A DNA stretch of 64,000 bases from positions 175,092,501 through 175,156,500 of the forward strand of contig CM028131.1 in assembly GCA_016271365.2 (NCBI GenBank), in the 5' to 3' direction. Numbering within the stretch: position 1 is the first letter of the stretch; the number at the start of each line of letters is the position of its first letter. Made by a program: the position numbers and the translations under genes. Shown in pieces: positions 1-10,492 of this stretch. Under the pieces are notes generated by a model that was given only the letters and a program-made list of their open reading frames with translations, was not told the DNA's origin and searched no databases. The DNA is from Neoceratodus forsteri (taxonomy: Eukaryota; Chordata; Ceratodontiformes; Ceratodontidae).

Positions 1-719
1 TCATTGAGCTCATCTGGCTGTATAAGAAAATCAGAAAGTTCTGAACAGTTTCTCCGTAATCACAGAAACTGTCCATACAGGACTGAATCTTTCAGCCCTC
101 GTTGGGTGAGCACTGTCTGCTTTAAGCAAAGAATTGGTCACCGTTTCTTTTCTGAAACATTTTGTCCTCACTACTTTATTCTCAAGATTTGGTTTTTGCA
201 GTGTTGAATCCAGAAAATCTGTACACTCTTGATCTGATCTGAATGTAGAACATAGATTCAAGTCATTATTATTCATCCATTGGATGAATTACTCAATTTC
301 TGGGGGTCCTCCTGTAACACACACAAAATATCATCAATAAATCAGGTCCAAAACTTGTTCCTTGACAGGTAGGGATTATTCATGTTATTAAATATAATCT
401 CCTATTCCCCCCTGCCAAGGAACAAGTTTGCATATGAGTGTGCCATAGAGGCACCCATGGCAGTACCACATGTCTGCAAGACAAATTCACCAGCAAGTTC
501 AAAACTATTGTGTGTTAGTATGAAATGAATGGCTGAAAAAATGAATTCAGTTGGAAGGTCCTCACTTTCTGGTTCCTTCTTCAGAAAATACTTGCAGGCA
601 CTGATGCCGTCATTATGTCTAATCCTAGTATATAAGGACTCTGCATCAGTTGTAGCCCATGTCATATTGTCCTGCCATTCCAGTTCACTAGAGCTCTTAA
701 ATGTAGAATTCAAGAACAT
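1..719 (-). mobile_element. Penelope-like element fragment (PLE-0), RT region
   Basis: This is the 3' half of a Penelope-like reverse transcriptase on the minus strand. The open stretch at 402-719 has the motif-A-type peptide DAESLYTRIRHNDGI and then the PLE signature GTAMGASMAHSYANLFLG. The stretch at 31-276 continues into the thumb region, with LLKADSAHP. Intact relatives read D-V-E-S-L-Y-T and GTAMGT-MAPSYANL, so family membership is clear. The catalytic YxDD segment should lie between the two open stretches (about 280-400), where the frame is broken. The copy runs off the left edge and is cut at about 720, where an oppositely oriented PLE tail begins. It is inactive: partial and frameshifted. 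Confidence 0.85.
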
Positions 720-729
720 GTCAGGAATA

Positions 730-960
730 TAGTTAATATCTAGAGAGATACCCCAGTTGGACTACATTTTGCAGCGAGGCATGAGTCTGACCCTATAGAA
801 TTAAAATTTATGGGTATAGACTGGCAGTCATCTATGGAATTTGGATGTGACATGGTGAATAAATTGTTAAAAAGGAGCGTGAATGGATCTATAGGCTACA
901 CGGCATCAAACCTGATGGTTTCAATGATCAATGGGACTTCAAACCTTTTTTAAAGAAGAC
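730..960 (+). mobile_element. Inverted PLE 3' end (C-terminus of the GIY-YIG module)
   Basis: Read on the plus strand this encodes the last ~75 residues of a PLE polyprotein, downstream of the GIY-YIG catalytic core. Visible pieces are VGLHFAARHES, LKFMGIDWQSS and, in the next frame, KEREWIYRLHGIKPDGFNDQ ending near FKPFL. These match the usual PLE ending (E-x-W-I-x-x-L, then a G-L-N box). It lies head-on against the minus-strand fragment at 1-719. PLEs are known to carry short inverted copies at their 5' ends, and that is the likely explanation. Confidence 0.75.
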
Positions 961-2484
961 TTTCTGGATTGTTTTTGGGCTAGCAGCCCACACACAGCAC
1001 TGACTTCTGCAGTTGCTGCTCAGCACTTCCTGGATCCTGTGACTTTCAAAATAAATCTGTTCTTAGTCCACCAACACCATCCTTATTTATTGTTAGGTCA
1101 AGAATGTTAACTGGACTTGAATCCGCACTTATTGCAAATTTCAGATTTTAGTTAGTATCCTATACAAAAACAAATAAATTCCTGTAACTCTGTAAGGTTC
1201 CCCTGCCAAATTAACAGAATATCACCAATAAAGCTATATTTAGGTCAATCAGGAAGGAACTAGTATCCCTCAACAGGACTGCTTTACAGCAGAACCAGCC
1301 ATAATGCAATGCAGTAACTTGCAGTAAATGACATGTCACAAAATACTGCAGTTCAAAATGATTTAATTACATTGTTCCCTGCAGCATACTGTAGCCTTTT
1401 GTGAAATACTCCTGCATTACTACATTGCATCTTGGCTAGTGCTGCTGTAGTTTCCCAATTGGTCAAGTAGATTTCCACATGATTTGGCACAAAAGAAGCA
1501 CCCATGGCCATCTCTTTCACCAGTAAATAAAACTGGGCCAGAATTCACAAAGGGAACGCAAAGTGATTGCAAAAATTTGCACTGTACTTCGCTGCTGTGC
1601 TGGTGGGCAATGGAGCTATTCAATGTCAGGCAGCCCTGTGGGCTATCCAACTGTGCACAGGGGCTGGGGGGGCAGTGTTAACCCAGTTAAAGCAGTGGAA
1701 TACCCAGTAGCACTGACCCTAACAACCAGCCAGGAAAATAGCCCCACAACCAATAGCACTCAGGCACTAAAGTGCTATTCATGAATGGAGGCATGCAAAT
1801 GAGCTGATTGGGCATGCAATGCACTAGTGGCCATTAGCATGCCCATTATGAGCTCATTTGCATGCCATTATTGTGGCAGTATGTGGGCCCACCATCAGCC
1901 CAAACCCCACACACTTGCATTCCCCCATAGTCCAGTGTTGCCTTCCCCCACCCCGATCATGGACCCAAAGGTAAAACAAATGTCATTTCATAGTGTAGAG
2001 CCCTTCCCCAGTCCCCAAACTCCTTATCCTTCACCCATTTTTAATAAAAAATAAAGTTCCATACTGTAGAGTCACAACCCAGTCCCTGATCGCCCATCTG
2101 ATATGAAATTGAATAGCTTTCCATAGTGTAGTGGTCCCCCCAACCCCCACTCACTCTGGTAAACAAAGACCACCCTACTCCCCCACCCAGCATGTCCACC
2201 AGTCAGCAAACAGCATAGCCCTCCTCATACCTCCATGGCTGCCTGCTGACTAAACTGTGAATGACAGCTTACAATATATACTACAAACCCATTGGTTCAG
2301 ACTTGTAGTGTATACTGTAAGCTGTCATTCACAGTTCAGTTGGAGGGCAGCTGTGGAGGTGTGAGGAGGGCTGTGCTGCTTGCTGACCAATGGTTGTGCT
2401 GGGGTTGGGGGATTGGGGTGGTCTGTGTTTACCAGAGTGAGTGGGGGTTGTGGGGACCACTACACTATGGAAAGCTATTCAGTT

Positions 2485-3240
2485 TCATATCAGATGGATG
2501 ATTGGGAAATGGGGAGGAACCCTACACTATGAACATTTCTTTTTTATTCTCGGGTGGGCAATAGGGGACTGGGGTGGGACCCTGCACTATGAAAAATTAT
2601 TTTTTTAATGGGTTGGTGATCAGGTGATTGGGGACTGGGGTGGGACCCTACACTATGGAAAATTATGTATTTTGTTAATGGGTGAGTGATCGGATGATCA
2701 GGGATTGGGGTGGGACCCTACATTATGAAAAATACTTTATTTTGGTAACAGGTGGGTGATGGAGCAATCAGGGACTGGGGTGAGACCCTACACCATGGAA
2801 AATGATGTATTTTGTTAACAGGTAGGTGATCAGCGATCGAGGAATGGGGTGGGACCCTACAGTATGGAAAATACAAAGAAGCCCACCAGGATGAAGCGTG
2901 GTGCTGCAGAATTCTGCAAAAGAGTTACTGCAGCAAACAATTCAGTTTCAATGGGAGTTAACCCCTTTTGTCATGCAGTAAACCCTTGACACTGTGCCTC
3001 ATCCTGGTGGGCTTCACTGTACTTTATTTTGTTAATGGGTGGGTGATTGGGTGATCAGGGACTGGGGTGGGACCCTACACTATGGAAAATGCTTTATTTT
3101 GTTGGGACCCTACACCATGGAAAATACTTTATTTTGTTAACGGGTGGATAATTGGGCAATCAGACACCAGGGTGGGACCATTACACTATGAAAATTAGAT
3201 AATTTTATTACCGGATTGGTACTCGGGCGATCGGGGACCA
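2485..3240. repeat. Tandem array in the right arm of FB-1, ~68 bp units
   Basis: About ten degenerate units repeat the pattern GGGTGGGACCCTACACTATG, then an A/T-rich stretch with TTTATTTTGTTAA, then GGTGATCGGGCGATCAGGG. The opposite arm (about 1965-2140) carries roughly two units in reverse complement, so the array has expanded asymmetrically. One unit is split by the hairpin insertion at 2875-3019. Confidence 0.8.
2875..3019. mobile_element. 145 bp MITE nested in the FB-1 array
   Basis: Terminal inverted repeats include 16 perfectly matched bases, AAGCCCACCAGGATGA at the left and its complement at the right. TAC flanks both sides (2872-2874 and 3020-3022). Removing the insert and one TAC restores the array unit (GGAAAATAC joined to TTTATTTTG). 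It is a third-level insertion: MITE in foldback in PLE. The interior has no coding capacity. Confidence 0.75.
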
Positions 3241-5640
3241 GAGAAGGGGGTGGGGGTGCAGTACCTCCACCAACCACTAGGGCTGCACGGATTACCACCA
3301 GGTTTTTTTCAGCAGTAATTTGTTCCATGCAAGGACCTCCACAAAGGCCTTTGCGAAGAGCAAATCCTTTGTGAATGGGTTTGCTGGGATATGCAGGTCT
3401 CCTGCCCCTCATCAACATTGGGGCCCCCCTCACTACTTTGCCCCAGCACAAACCCAGTTTGCAGGGACAAACTGGGCTTTGTGAATCCCAGCTATTCACA
3501 AAGCCAAGTTTGCCCTGGGCAATTGGGATTTGTGCCTGGGCAAAGCTTTGCGAATCCTGCCCCAGATCATTAAACCAATAGGCATTACTGGTAAGCACCT
3601 TTTCTGTCAAAGTGACCAACAACTATGCAAAGGGTGGTGTAGACTGTGTCTTGTCAAATAATGTCTTTTCCAATGCTATCAAACCTTCCTGGTGGGGAAT
3701 GCTGTTATACAATGACTATATATCTAGTGTTGCTAATATGCAATCATCTTGTATGGCAACTTCCTTCACAATTTGTAAAATATGTCTAGTATCACATATA
3801 TATGGAGGGAATAACGGAACAATAGATTTAATGTGTGAATCTACAAACTCTGCAAGTGCTTCAGTGAGCAATCCTATACTTGTTATAATTGACCATGCAG
3901 GAGGTTCCTGGAGAGATCTGTGAATTTTAGGAAGACCATATACTGTTGGCCTAATAGGATGATTGGCAATAAGAAAATGTTATGTATGTTTGGTTATCGA
4001 TTTGTCAAGAAATGCCTCATGCAAAATCATATCAATGTTCTTCTTATAAATCAGGGTAGAAACAAATGACAAGGGACAATAAAAATCAGCATTTGCAAGC
4101 TGGACAATAACTCTTTCTCATACTTAACTTTGTTCATTACCATAGTGGATTCACCCTTGTCAGCTGGTTTTATTTCAATCTGTGAATTGTTTTTTTCAGG
4201 TTGCTAATGCCTTGTTTGTCTGCTGTGGTGTAATTTCAGACACTTGTTAATGTTGAATTCTCCATTAATTTCTGTATTTCATTCTCACATGCTTTTCTGA
4301 AGATGCTCACCATCTGATTTGCTAGAGGGTTAAACTGGACCACTTTTTGAGAGAAATAACATGATTAGCTATCATAATATTATCATTTGCATTGTCCAAG
4401 GAATTAGCCTTCCCATTGGGTTCATTGATCACTATTTGAGTCAGGGTATTTATGTAAACCTAATTTTCAGTAAGCAAAGTTTTATCAGCAAAAAAGCCTT
4501 AAGGTTCAACTTTCTGGTGAAGCTATATAAACCAACAGTAGTTTCAAACCCATTTGCTGAGTTTGTTGGCACAAAGGAGAGACCATGTTATAAAACATTG
4601 ATTTCCATTTCAGAGAATTGGTAATCTGAAATATTTACCACAATGTTGGTACCTTCTTCCTCTCCTTGTCCCCCTGTGGTTTTCTTGAATGATGGATAAT
4701 TCCTGTAGCCTTGTCCCTGTTATCCTTCATTTTTTTTCTTCCTCCCCATCCCCTGTGTTCATCTGCTGTTTGTTTCTTCCTCCCCATTCCCCGTGTTCCC
4801 CTTCATGCTCTTCTTCCATGAATTGAGCAATTCTTGGGTTCCTGCATACAGATCTCTGGGATAACTGGAGAAGTTGTGGGAATAACCCCAATGTCTGTGA
4901 CTATGTCTGAATCATGCAGGGTCAGGAGTTGTTGTGGGGAAGGGGTGTTCCTCTTGGCTTGCCTTTAAAAAAATGATAATGTTGGTCTGAAGGTCACTCA
5001 GATTCAGAACCACTTATATATAGTAAGTGTCTGACTGATGAATATTCAGGTTTTTCAAAATGTATCTTGGATTATGATGAGCTTTATGGCACCAATCAAA
5101 AATTCTGTCTTCAGCATAGTCCATTCTGTCTTTTCAAACTTTTTTCACTAGTCCTTCCAGTCTCACATTGTAATTCTTGATGGTATCATTCAGTCTCTAT
5201 GATATTCACATTCACTGTGTGAAGCAAAATCTTGAGCTTGTCTTTCTTGCCCTGAGGAAGCACTTTTAGTGCAGAACTCTTGGGGCTTTGTTTTGCATGG
5301 ACTGCTGCCAGTATTTGTATCTTCATTTTTTACAACTAGACAAGTATTAAGTGGCAGTCAAAACCAAAAAAGCCAGAGCTACTCACACGCTGAAGAACCA
5401 AGACTCTACTCAGATGCTGTTACATCAAATGCTTTACTGTAGAACTTAAACACAACAAACAGGTACATCCAGTGTATATCCAGTTTGGTGACAGAGAGGT
5501 TCTGAGACTCCTCAATGTTTTGCACTCATTCACTTTTTTGAGCAGTAACATCTCAAACCAGTATATGGCATTTAAACCCCGGTCTTAAAGAAACACACAA
5601 AAAGATAAATACCCAGTCATCAATAGTGCTTAAAAAAATC

Positions 5641-5925
5641 AATCCAACTCGGACAGTTTCCATTCACATGGGTAGACCAGTAACACAAGTGTGGCTAGTG
5701 ACAAAACTGTTTTTGCTACTAACTGATTAGGTTATCCTGCCACTTAACTTGTTAATTTGCTAAAATATAGTCTTAAGCACAATGAAACATTGTGAGACAG
5801 GGTGTGATTCTCCTAAATACAATTGATTAACCCAATGACACTCTGTAACCAAAAGCATCATAATTAGAGACCAAGAATAGAGTAAAAAGACAGTTCACAA
5901 AAAAGGTAGGATTTCAATATTGTTG
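5641..5925. other. Unassigned AT-rich spacer between PLE-1 and PLE-2
   Basis: No coding, RNA or repeat signal that I can recognise. Confidence 0.4.
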
Positions 5926-6036
5926 TTTAGTTCAGGGGTGAAATAGCCCTTAAAGTGAAAATCCAAAAGGATTATCTTTGTGTCAGTAACTGTTCATGGT
6001 TACCATGTCGAGGACTATTTGTGACCTTCTCAACCC

Positions 6037-6288
6037 TCACAAATTTCCAGTTATGAATAACTGCTGGATTATCAGTGCAATGGACAAAAAGAGACATATC
6101 AAGATTACCCTGTTGAATGGCCTGCAAATGCTCACCAATACGTTGCGTTTGGTCCAACCAACATAATACACACCACAATTACAAGTGGCCAAATAAATTA
6201 TCCAAGTGGTGTCCGAGTTAATACATTTTCTAATATAATGTTGCTCCTCAGTGACTGGATTGGTGAAACTAGATATAACCATCACCAC
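6037..6288 (-). pseudogene. GIY-YIG endonuclease domain of PLE-2
   Basis: The peptide WIIYLATCNCGVYYVGWTKR carries the two short motifs (xIY and YVG) of the GIY-YIG nuclease fold. The cysteines in the upstream linker and in CNC are typical of PLE endonucleases. Downstream the frame shifts, and the remainder is read from 5972-6178 (QRIGEHLQAIQQGNLDMS). The enzyme nicks target DNA to prime reverse transcription. The frameshift separates the catalytic motifs from the conserved E-H region, so the product would not be functional. Confidence 0.8.
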
Positions 6289-8424
6289 ATTATAGTACTT
6301 ACATTAGCCACAGCAGAGTGCACCACAGGTAACATTTGTAACCAAGACTTTGGTTTAACCAGAGGTTGCCAACTGTGGGTAACATAAACCCCAATGTTTT
6401 TAGCTATCCTACAAACCATTCTTGGTGGTGCTGAAACAACTTGCAACACTTTTGTCTCAGTCTGTAAGATGATTCAATGTTTTTTTTTTAAGAATGCCCT
6501 CAGCCTTATATACTCTAGAACTAAAAGTAGTTACAAAGTTCATCTTCTGTGTATTGCTATCAGCCTCCCGCATTTTTTGTTATTAAAAGCTCCCCCCATT
6601 GGTATTTCCTGTGTGTTCATATGCATGATTAATATCTCCGATATGATAACCACAATTTTTAAATCTCTCAACCAGTTCAGCTGCTCATATTTTCAAAAAT
6701 GTCATCAGTGTCACAAGTGCGGCATATTCTGAGGAACTAGCTGATAGGGATATTTTTGATAGTGTGGCAGGAGTGGCATGAGATAACCAGTAGCACCATG
6801 TTTTGGTCAGTAGGCATATGGTACAAATTAATACTTACACCCTGCTTTACATTTTTGACAATACAAATGTCAAGAAATTAAACACTATCTCTACTATGTG
6901 TTACTGAAAATGTTAAATTGCGGTTGGTCCCTTACAGATAATTTACAAACAGATATAGTTCCTCTGCTGACCCTTGCCACACCATCAATATATCATCTAT
7001 ATATCTGCACCACAGTACTATTTTATCAAGAAACATATTGGTCTGGTTATTGTACATGTATCTTTCTTCCCACAAACCCAAACAAAGATTCACAAAATTG
7101 AAGGCAAAAGTAGTCCCCATTGCTGTTCCACTAGTTTGCAGTTAAAATTCTCCCAAAAACAGAAAGATATTGCATTCAAGGACAAACTGAGAAATGCAGA
7201 CTGAAAATTCAGTTGGAAGGCTGGGACATGAGCGTAATTCAAGATAATACATAATGACCTCAAGACTCACAAAATGTGGAATATTGATATAGAAGGACTC
7301 CATGTTGAGGGTCACAAGTAAACGTGACTCCTCAATATGGGTGTCCCTCAGGACAGCCAAAGCCTCCTTCAAATCCCTAATGTGTGATCTCAAAGTACCA
7401 ATAAATGTACAGATATAATAATCCACAAACTGGAATAAAGGTTCCATCAGTAATTTAATGCCCAAGATGATTGGATGACTCAGTGGGGAGTCAAGGCTCT
7501 TGTGAACCTTTGGCAACAGACAGATGTTGGGTCTTATGGGATGGGCAGTAGTTGAAAAAGTCAAGGTGTCCCTATTAACAATCTCATTAGTTACTGTTTC
7601 TTATACAGTTGGTACTGATCAATATGTTTTTTGTTTAAATCCATTGTTGGATCAAAAAACAATGACATAAAAATTACAGTTAGATAACTGTCTCTTCACT
7701 TCAGAAACATATTTGTCAGTATCCAAGACCACCACACTCCCACCCTTATCCACCTGCTTGATTGTAATATTAGTGTTATTTTGCAATGCTTTCAAAGCCT
7801 TAAATTCAGGTCCTGTCATCTTAACAAAAGAAGGTCCCCACTCTTCTTCAAAAAGACTTTGTAAATCCTGTTCACAAGCCAAACAAAAATGTTTGCTTCT
7901 GCATTAGTTGGAGGTAGAAAAGTGGATTCACCTCTGAATATGTTAATATTCTGTTGCTCATCACTCAGGGCAATATCCATAGACAATCTTTCAGAACAGA
8001 AAGTAGAGTTGATGTGTAGATCATCCATCTGATATAGATCCAGGCCAGAAAGCTAAGTGTCATCTGAACTGTCCCGTTCCATACATGAAGAACTGCTGCC
8101 ATCAGAAAAGCTTACAGAATACAGTGACACATTCTCTAATTCTGCTGAAAACAAGTTCTCAGGGACAGAAACTCTTAGATCATCAATTGTGTCATTAGAT
8201 GAACTTGATGTTCCCAGTTGGACTGTAATCTGTATTTGTTGACCCTGTCCTCCCATCTTATGAAAAAAGCACTTAAGATGTATTAGAAGTGCAAATCTGT
8301 GCAGATCCACAATGGTTACAAAATAATTAATATTGTACATTGGAAAAAACTGTAAACAATGGTTAAGGACAGGGGTGAGGAGCAACAGACTTCTAGTGAA
8401 ACATAAAGTGAACTTACAAGCTCA

Positions 8425-8500
8425 AATGGGCAGACTGGGTGGGCCGTAGGCCCTTATTTGCCGACACTGTCTATGTATCTATGTAGTTTGGCTTTAGTTA
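8425..8500 (+). mobile_element. CR1/L2-type LINE 3' tail fragment
   Basis: GGGCAGACTGGGTGGGCCGT followed by a T-rich stretch, CTGTCTATGTATCTATGT, matches the 3' ends of the CR1-like LINEs elsewhere in this window (for example near 34,430-34,490). It lies in the N-terminal half of PLE-2, where the PLE reading frame is lost (about 8386-8580), so it is probably a small insertion. Confidence 0.55.
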
Positions 8501-9100
8501 ATTGATAGGATGATAGACTGATTGCATTTACATATTCTTCCCTCTGCCCCAGCACCTGTGGTGGTTTCAGTTCCTTTGTGGTTTGCTATAGGTGTTGTTG
8601 TTGCCACCTTGGCTTATTCCTGCTCCTACTACCTCTTTGTTTCTTGAAAGGAGATTCTGGGGCTCCTGAAATGTCTGGGTTCCAGACTTGCTTCTAAGCT
8701 CAGTGTGTCCTCTAAAAGAACACAGGAAGCGCCCTCTGACTCACCATCCACCTGATTCTTATTACTACCTGAATTGTTTAAGAATTGATTTGAGCTGAGT
8801 GTCAATTTTCTTTTTCTTCCAATCAAAGAAACACTTGTTTTTATAATCAGCCTCATCCCTGATAAACGTCTTAAGTTTAACCACTTGTATTTTCTTATCA
8901 ACTTTTTCAATGCTACTGTTAAATTTAATTTTCAGATTGGCAAAATCTGGTGCATCTGCAAACTCCTGCAATACAGCTTCCTTTTGTTTTAACTCTGTGT
9001 CAAGAATGTCCCGTTGTTTGGCTGAGTCTTTTACAATTAGTTGAATGAGACATAATGATGACACATGCAAATCCTCCTTTGATGGGAGGAAAAAAATCAT

Positions 9101-9477
9101 CTTGACCCCACCAAATCAATGGAATTTTAAAAATTCTCAGTTCTCTCAAGACATGACCAACTTGTAAATATTACTCCAAAGTGAACTGCTGCCACACTGA
9201 TCTTTGCAATTTAAAGGCTGCTCTTTCATATTGCAGGAAAGCCTGCCCAATAGTAAAGGGACATTATCAGACTCAGTGCTAACGATCTCAACAGTTATAT
9301 GTTCAGGACACACTATGTAAAACCCAAGACATACGAGCAAACTGTCAGTGAGGCTAATACTGGTACCACTCTGTATATTCACACTGGTAGATGTAACACT
9401 GGTTGTCATGCTGTGCAGTAGGTTTCCACTGGCTAAGAAGCAAACCAACTGGCATACACATATGCATAGCCCAAATC
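9101..9477. other. Unassigned, probably PLE-2 5' non-coding sequence
   Basis: The position between the PLE-2 N-terminus and a PLE tail copy suggests leader or terminal-repeat sequence. No motif supports this directly. Confidence 0.3.
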
Positions 9478-9780
9478 GTTTAGTTCAGTGGGTGAAGTAA
9501 CCTATAAAGTGAAAATCCAAAAGGATTCTCTTTGTGGCAGTAACTGTTCAAGCACAAATTAAAGGATCATATTGGTGAGCATATGGGGACAATTCTACAG
9601 AATAATCTTGACTGCATTTGATTCAGCTTGCTCTGTCCATTGCATGGATAATCTAGCAGTTTCTCATGACTTGAAATTTGTGGGGGTTGAGAAAGTCACA
9701 ATTGGTCCTTGGGGTGGTAACCATGATCAGTTATTGGCACAAAAAGAATCCTTTTGCACAGCACCTTGTTGGAGCATGCA
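9478..9780. mobile_element. Two PLE 3' ends in opposite orientation
   Basis: 9478-9550 (minus) repeats the last ~24 codons of PLE-2, including ESFWIFTL, nearly identical to 5926-5992. Directly after it, 9551-9780 (plus) encodes the same C-terminal region in the other direction, with VHCMDNLAVSHDLKFVGVEK and GGNHDQLLAQKESF. The PLE-2 tail, a short direct copy and an inverted copy thus bracket the element, as described for Penelope terminal structures. Confidence 0.75.
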
Positions 9781-10099
9781 GTAGCTGTATATATATTTTT
9801 CTGGTAATTTTGAAAAATTGTGGAAACCCACAATTTCCCACAATTTCAGCTGAAGTGTGTGACAAGAACTGTGGTGGTTCGACAGACACAAAGGGTGGTA
9901 CCATGTAGCAGCATGCAGCAGCCTGAAGTGTTTACTCTGGTAGTTCATAAAACTTTACGGAGAACAGATTTTCAGTATATTGTGATTTTTGAACCATTCC
10001 AACTAAGTGTGTTCCAGTAACTGTGGCAGTGGGACAAACATAACAAATGATACCATGTAGCAGATTGCAGCATCCTGAAGTATATGTTCTTGAAGTTCA

Positions 10100-10308
10100 G
10101 AAAAATTGTGGAAGCACAAAATATATGTATATTATGTTTTCTGAAACAGATTGTTGATATGGTAAACATAGCAGACTTATGCTCAGACCTCCTCCACCAC
10201 TCTGTGTTGTCTTATTAAAGTTAACCCAACCTCGGTATCCGGCATGAATAGCAGTCATCCACCTGATGCTGCTGCCTGATTCTATATTGTCACACCACTG
10301 ATAATTAC
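10100..10308 (-). other. Candidate second exon downstream of 10,402-10,492
   Basis: It begins after the acceptor at 10309-10310 and stays open for about 69 codons. The middle part reads NYQWCDNIESGSSIRWMTAI and then HAGYRGWVNFNKTTQ, less repetitive than neighbouring frames. The downstream end falls inside the satellite-like repeat, so only the first 110 bases (about 10197-10308) look plausible. No family is recognised. Confidence 0.2.
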
Positions 10309-10401
10309 CTGAAATGAGAGAAACAGGAGCAGAAAACAGACAGTGACATACAAATAACATTTAATAATTTAAAACCAAAAATGAAAAGAAAGAATACTTA
10401 C

Positions 10402-10492
10402 CTTCCCTAGCAGAAAACACTGCTGAATTACACAACAAGACCCAGGCTGGAACTATGCAACAACAAGGTGTAATCACCAGAGTCATACTTTT
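10402..10492 (-). other. Candidate internal exon (91 nt)
   Basis: On the minus strand a pyrimidine-rich tract ends in TTTCCAG, 91 nt follow without a stop in the chosen frame, and then comes a consensus donor, GGGAAG|GTAAGT. The next acceptor, at 10309-10310 (TCTCATTTCAG), is 93 nt away and keeps the frame (E-G-N-Y-Q-W-C-D). I do not recognise the peptide. Short open frames with splice-like sequences also arise by chance. Confidence 0.25.

Larger units (their letters stand above)
1536..3562. mobile_element. FB-1: Harbinger-type foldback element with tandem-array arms
   Basis: A 2,027 bp insertion inside the PLE-1 RT. Its ends are imperfect inverted repeats, GGCCAGAATTCACAAAG on the left and the complement of GGGCAGGATTCGCAAAG on the right. 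It is flanked by CTG (1533-1535) and CAG (3563-3565), consistent with a 3 bp CWG target duplication. Removing the insert plus one triplet restores N-D-Q-F-Y-L in the PLE frame. The centre is a long hairpin whose arms meet at 2286 and 2303 around a 16-base loop. The arms extend outward for at least 300 bases and end in tandem units. No transposase is encoded. The TIR and duplication fit the PIF/Harbinger superfamily. Confidence 0.7.
965..5640 (-). mobile_element. Penelope-like element PLE-1, interrupted by foldback element
   Basis: A decayed PLE read on the minus strand. A plausible initiator Met is at 5326, followed by about 45 codons without a stop (MKIQILAAVHAKQSPKSSAL...). The RT fingers motif IEIKPADKGESTMV lies near 4138-4180 and NHPIRPTVYGLPKIH near 3919-3966. 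The palm sequence NAYWFND ends at the right junction of an insertion, and FYLLVKEMAMGASF resumes at the left junction near 1500. A degraded catalytic segment, FIGDILLIWQGN, follows near 1200-1240. The GIY-YIG end is missing; the copy stops near 965 against other PLE pieces. 5341-5640 is probably 5' non-coding or terminal-repeat sequence. Stops and frameshifts are frequent, so this is a pseudogene. Confidence 0.8.
5926..9100 (-). mobile_element. Penelope-like element PLE-2, nearly full length
   Basis: The most complete PLE here, read on the minus strand. The N-terminal region at 8765-9100 is lysine- and glutamate-rich. RT fingers at 7652-7882 contain ITIKQVDKGGSVVVLDTD. Palm at 7142-7564 contains RPNICLLPKVHK and VTLNMESFYINIP. 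At 6932-7120 lie GTTFAFNFVNLCLGLWEE and an intact catalytic box, RYIDDILMVWQG. The thumb (about 6640-6800) includes RFKNCGYHIGDINHAYEHT. The GIY-YIG endonuclease at 6037-6288 shows IIYLATCNCGVYYVGWTKR, and its C-terminus runs to 5926 with FWIFTLRAISPLN. Several frameshifts separate these blocks. PLE RT plus GIY-YIG is the canonical architecture of the family and carries out target-primed retrotransposition; this copy is inactive. Confidence 0.88.

Noticed and set aside
1136..1260. Possible CRISPR-like or regularly spaced repeats in AT-rich parts
   Set aside because: No short repeat with regular spacers was seen here or elsewhere, and the genome is clearly eukaryotic.
5252..5276. CTGAGGA...GAAC with a GCACT/AGTGC stem, resembling a hammerhead core on the plus strand
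   Set aside because: It lies in the putative N-terminal coding region of minus-strand PLE-1, has C instead of A after GAA, and the closing pair of stem II is mismatched. Coincidence is more likely.
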